Shown piece by piece: positions 59,699-64,000 of a stretch of DNA of 64,000 nucleotides. The position numbers and the translations under genes were made by a program. Each line of letters starts with the position of its first letter. Positions within the stretch are counted from its first letter, which is position 1. The notes beneath the pieces were generated by a model. It was not told the origin of the DNA. It did no database searches and saw only the letters and a program-made list of their open reading frames with translations. Source of the DNA: Sarcocystis neurona (taxonomy: Eukaryota; Apicomplexa; Conoidasida; Eucoccidiorida; Sarcocystidae); assembly GCA_000727475.1 (NCBI GenBank), contig KL647292.1, positions 4,502,801 through 4,566,800 of the forward strand, read 5' to 3'.

Positions 59699-62600
59699 TC
59701 AGATATTGGTCTCCCTGCGTTGTGCGTGGACGAGGTTGTGGAGGGCACTTTCTTCTGTCTTTTTCGGAAGCGGCTCACTTTTGGCGAGCAGTCCTTGGAA
59801 GAAGTTTTGGAGGGAAGGAGACTCGCCGGAGGCCGAGGGCTGCTGCAGAGCCGTCGCGGTGGAAGCGGAAGATATCGACGGAGCGATAGATGAAGAAGCA
59901 ACAGAGCGCGTGCTGCCGCTGACGGTAATGCGCGGCTTGGTCTTGGCCGATGCTGCTGCCACATACGCGCGACTGGTCCTTCCTTCTGCTGCTGCTGGGG
60001 TCCTCAGTCCCTTGCTGCTGCCGGTGCTCGAGAAGGTGCGGATCGACCCGGCCGCGCTGACGCCTGCAGCCCCTGCTGCTCCCCCTGCTGCTGCCGCTCC
60101 TCTTCCCCCTGCTGCTGCTGCTCCTCCTCCTGCTCCTGCTGCTCCGGCCACCGGCTCGTGCTGCAAAATCGACGACGCACGAGAAGAAGAGAGGGCACCA
60201 GCCACAGAAGCAAAGCGACTACCTGTCGCGTGAAGAGTGATGGACGGCCGCATACCGCCGCTACTTCCACCGCTACGCTGCCTTGAAGAGTCCTGTCTCT
60301 GCACCGACCCCACGCGACCCAAGAAGAAGAAGCAGCAGCAGCCACCCAAGCAACGCACGCATCCGCGCGCATAGCTACACACCTAAAGGATACATATATA
60401 TATATATATATATGTGCCACAGAACAAATGTACGAGACCCATTTCTCAAAGGATACATATATATATATATATGTATAGAGGTATATATATATATTTGTGA
60501 CATAGAAAAAATGTACAGGGGACACTTCTCGAGGTTTCTTTCCGCTGTGGCCGTCTCTACGCACACAAACACACACACACACACGTGACTCCCTCCCTAA
60601 TTACGTACACCCACCCATCTCCCCACACATACACAGACACACATACACATACATACGCATTCGCATCTAGCTATATATATATATATACACATACATACAT
60701 ATATATATATATATATACGTGTGTAAACACACGCATAAACATACGTGGATGCACATGTATACACGTCTACATACACATTGATATATATAAAATAATACGC
60801 CCCTACACACATACATCCGTTATATCATATATGTATATACATATATCCGTATATATATAAACACACACAAGTACACATGAAGGGATGCATATGTAGACAC
60901 ATCTACACATATACTTATATATATAAAAAATACCCTGATACACATATATATCCACTACAATACATATATATATATATATATGTGTATTCACACACACACA
61001 TACACATACACACACACAGACACATATACACATATGTATAAACATGGAGGATACATATATACGCATGTATCTTTACATATGTAGATGTACGGAGACTAGA
61101 ACGTGTTTAGAGGAGGTAGGTGTGTGTCTGTGGCGGCACAGAAAGCGTCACTCGTGAACGGAAGGAGAAAAAATGCGTCGCGATTGCCAGTTGCTGCTTG
61201 CCCAGCACACACGCATGCGAGCCAAGAGAACCGCGCCTGTACGCTTCTCGCGTCGACACAAAAAAGTCATCTGCTTCAAAACATCTTATTCGTCTCTTCA
61301 CCCACTGCCTCTCCTCTCTGTGTGCCTCCTGTGTTACCGCCCTATCCTTCCTGCATGCATGCACCGACCTGTGCCAGGGTCCATTCCCCTTCTCCCAGCA
61401 TTCCCTCTCTACATATATATGCACATAGGTGTTTGCATAGACGAGTAGCGTCGATAGAGGAGGCGTGGATTTCTTTGCAAGGACATCTGCAGCAAGGGAG
61501 AGCCTGCTGCAGCCTTCCTACGCATGTGCCGGGTCAGGCCTCTTCTCCCAGCTCTCTCGCCCTCTCTCTGTGCATGCAAAAGCGCATGCGTCGATATGTA
61601 CGAACGTATTCATACAGGGACGGCGTGGTGCTTTGCAAGTGCAGGTAGGACTTCTGGGTGGATTGCGCGTCTTCTTTCGTTTGTGCCGATTTTCCCTTCC
61701 CTTCGAAGCGACGGGCAGGTGATCCACAACTCAACACCAACGCCGACGACACGAACAGACTCTCCGTAGATGCCGAAAAACTCTCAAAATATGAAAGACA
61801 CGTGACACATACAATTATGTGTGTTATGAAAATCTACAGACGTGCACGTGCACCCACATATATATATATATACATATACATATATATATATATGTTTTGG
61901 ATGCGTAAAGATGTACATATATATATCTATATATATGTACACGCGTATATGTATGTTTATATATATATATATATATATACATGTGATGGCTACCTTTGAG
62001 CGTACACCCACATATACATATATATGTATATGTGTATGTCCATATATATATATATATGTACATGTTCTAGATACGTATAGATGTAACCCCACATATATAT
62101 ACATATATATGCACACGTATGTGTATATATATATATATATATGTGGTGGATCCATAAAGGTGTACACCGACATATATATGTATATATTTGTACATCTATC
62201 TATCTATCTACATATATATATATATATATGTGAATGCGTAGAGGCAATATATACATATATAAAATATATATATGTAAGCACATGTATATGTACATGCACT
62301 CACGTAGAATATTTTGTTGATAACTGGGGGTTGTGTCTAAATTTGTTCATGCTTCGGGTTTCGAAAATGATGTAGACATAAAACCACACGTACGTACATT
62401 CATACAAATGCACGTCCTTCGAGACAACAGCGCTTTACTTTAAGCAGAGCCATATACACACGTACACATATATACACATATATACACAGAGAGACAGAGA
62501 GAAGGACACAAAGTCATATATATATGTATACACGCACACGTATAGGCAAGGTATAAGTACCTAGACACGGTTGGATAGAGACACACACACACATTCACGT

Positions 62601-62972
62601 ATGCTGGTACATACATCTACACATTACGTACAAGTACGTATGCGTACATATATACATACATAGGTGTAGATCCACGTCGGCTTGCATTAACATATATATG
62701 TATGTATATCCTTTTCTATAAAGGAGTTGTGTAAGTAAATAAAGAGACACAGGGAGGTGCGGGTCTTCGGCAGATGGTGCGCTGCGTACGGAGAAGCCCT
62801 CGGCGACTGAAGAAGCGGCGACGTCAAGAGCTGCTGCTGATCCTCCGGCTGCTTGCTGCTGCTGTTTGAATGTTTTTCCGGCAACGACGGCAGAGGGATG
62901 CTGCTCCTGCATTTCTCGAAGAAATTCCTGCGAAGTTTGCACCACCACACGGCCTCCCGGCGCCTCGCCCAC
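59699..62972 (-). CDS. probable dynein light intermediate chain, C-terminal exons (5' end outside window)
   Basis: Two minus-strand coding blocks seem to be the last exons of one gene. The upstream block starts at 62972 after a ctgctgcag acceptor and runs to about 62750; it contains QTSQEFLREMQEQHPSAV, resembling the DEQVFLxKLQSLLAKQ element that follows the Ras-like domain of dynein light intermediate chains. The last block is 59699-60298 (200 codons with stop), an Ala/Gly/Ser-rich disordered tail that ends with SLQNFFQGLLAKSEP. Its FFxxLL helix matches the adaptor-binding helix of light intermediate chains (NFFNSLL in animals). Such chains link cytoplasmic dynein to cargo adaptors. The donor of the upstream block is uncertain (gtgtct or gtacgc), and a further exon between the blocks cannot be excluded. 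The GTPase-like domain would lie beyond 64 kb. The identification is inference from two short motifs in the right order. Confidence 0.5.
60390..62280. repeat. (TA)n and (CA)n microsatellite field inside the putative intron
   Basis: Repeated (TA)n tracts near 60393-60410, 60459-60475, 60672-60718, 60964-60982, 61856-61895, 61957-61980, 62042-62055, 62125-62143 and 62212-62230 are separated by short CA/GT-rich stretches. Only 61,100-61,800 is ordinary sequence; open frames there show no recognisable motif. Confidence 0.85.
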
Positions 62973-64000
62973 CTGCAGCAGCAACAGCAGCAAGACTGAC
63001 GCACGCACGCCTACACAGCACCGCGGCACAGCACACGATGTGTCGTACGTTCGATCTACCTATACATACATATATGTGGGAAGGCAGGGTGCGTTTTTGC
63101 ATCGGCAGGGACCTCGCTGACGCCCGCCCACACAAGTGGTTTCTCTGTGTGTGTGCATACACACATATACATACATATATGTGTGTATATGTGTATGTCT
63201 GCATGCGTATGCGTGTTGCTCCAAGACTCTCTCTATCTCTCAGCAGCCATCTATGGATTTGTCTACCTACGTATATATGTGCCGATCTGTTTATCAATCT
63301 ACCTCTCTACCTACATACCTACACATATATAGCTGTACCCATGTGCGTGTTACCTCGATATCTTTCTCAGCAGCTATCTATCAATATCTACCTGTGTGTC
63401 GTCTATCGAACAACCTATCTGTGTACATATATACACAGATGTGGATAAACATGTACGTGCGCAGGTGGCTTGTTTGTCCTCTCTCTCTCTATGTGTCTGC
63501 CCAGCAATCAATCTATCTATATATACATATATACATATATATGCACATATGTATGCGCACACATATCGGTGGGGTGTCTTCTCTCTTACCATCTCCATCT
63601 CCCTCTCCCTCTCTCAAGACCTATTCAAGTGTCTACTATTGGTGGATTTGTTTCGACACCAATTCAAGTGTCTACATATTGGTGGATTTGTCTACCTGTA
63701 TCCACCCCTCTCTCAAGACCTATTCAAGTGTCTACTATTGGTGGATTTGTCTACCTGTATCTCCCTTTCTCTCACTCTCGCTGTCTATTTGTATTTGCAC
63801 AGCAAACCTACTTGTCTTCATCTCGCCGTCTATCCCTCTCTATTCACTTTTATTTGTCTGCCGACCGCTTTCTATTTCTCTGTATCTCCTTCTTCTCCGG
63901 TGCTCGTGTGTATCTACACACACATACACATGTACATAAATATGTGGGGTTTTGCACGCGCTTCTCTCTTCGCAGGGGGTCTCTTGTAGAAGTAGACGCA
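62973..64000. other. right edge, intron-like simple sequence
   Basis: Mainly CT-rich and TA/CA simple sequence, as expected for an intron of the minus-strand gene running off the edge. No exon was recognised. Confidence 0.5.
63608..63752. repeat. nested direct repeat with attcaagtgtctac units
   Basis: The block attcaagtgtctactattgg and its tail ggtggatttgt occurs at 63623, 63662 (one inserted base pair) and 63722. A longer version that includes the preceding ctctctcaagacct is duplicated with a 99-bp offset. Internal duplication in otherwise CT-rich sequence; not coding. Confidence 0.88.

Noticed and set aside
61103..61648. 181-codon plus-strand frame opposite the putative dynein chain intron.
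   Set aside because: Composition is dominated by Ser, His, Pro and Cys from CT/CA-rich sequence, with no recognisable domain.

Overview
The window looks like nuclear DNA of a coccidian apicomplexan, most likely Eimeria or a close relative such as Cyclospora. The pointers are protein-coding genes split by GT-AG introns of roughly 0.5-3 kb, introns and spacers packed with (TA)n, (CA)n, TATG and CT microsatellites, and coding regions interrupted by CAG-derived runs of Gln, Ala and Ser, a known hallmark of Eimeria. No rRNA, tRNA, CRISPR array, operon or virus was found. The organism call is inference; no database could be searched.

Layout. 0-3.4 kb: no firm gene, two weak plus-strand exon candidates. 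3.4-8.1 kb, minus: a five-exon ribulose-phosphate 3-epimerase (228 aa), whose model needs a 5-nt microexon. 8.1-12.5 kb: no firm gene, one weak minus first exon and a 24-bp minisatellite nearby. 12.5-25.7 kb, plus: a ten-exon protein disulfide isomerase of 599 aa, a-b-b'-a' layout with unusual active sites CPKC and CDAC and a C-terminal KHEEL. One of its introns carries a 272-bp near-perfect tandem duplication. 28.1-34.5 kb, minus: two-exon PEX12 (1,089 aa), about three times the usual size because of Gln/Ala/Leu-rich insertions. 35.3-39.4 kb, minus: two-exon TRAPPC1/Bet5 (302 aa), about twice the usual size for the same reason. 39.4-46.8 kb: no firm gene. 46.8-49.1 kb, minus: a two-exon four-pass membrane protein that I do not recognise. 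49.1-59.7 kb: repeat-rich with weak plus-strand exon candidates. 59.7-63.0 kb, minus: the 3' end of a probable dynein light intermediate chain gene running off the right edge.

The genes are unrelated housekeeping functions: pentose phosphate pathway, ER oxidative folding, peroxisomal protein import, ER-Golgi vesicle tethering and microtubule motor. There is no gene cluster or mobile system. The most unusual points are the predicted 5-nt microexon, the non-standard disulfide isomerase active sites, and the low-complexity insertions that enlarge PEX12 and TRAPPC1 while leaving their conserved segments recognisable. Exon coordinates were built by hand from splice signals, frame continuity and protein-family motifs. 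For the epimerase, disulfide isomerase, PEX12, TRAPPC1 and four-pass protein the exon lengths add up to an uninterrupted frame.
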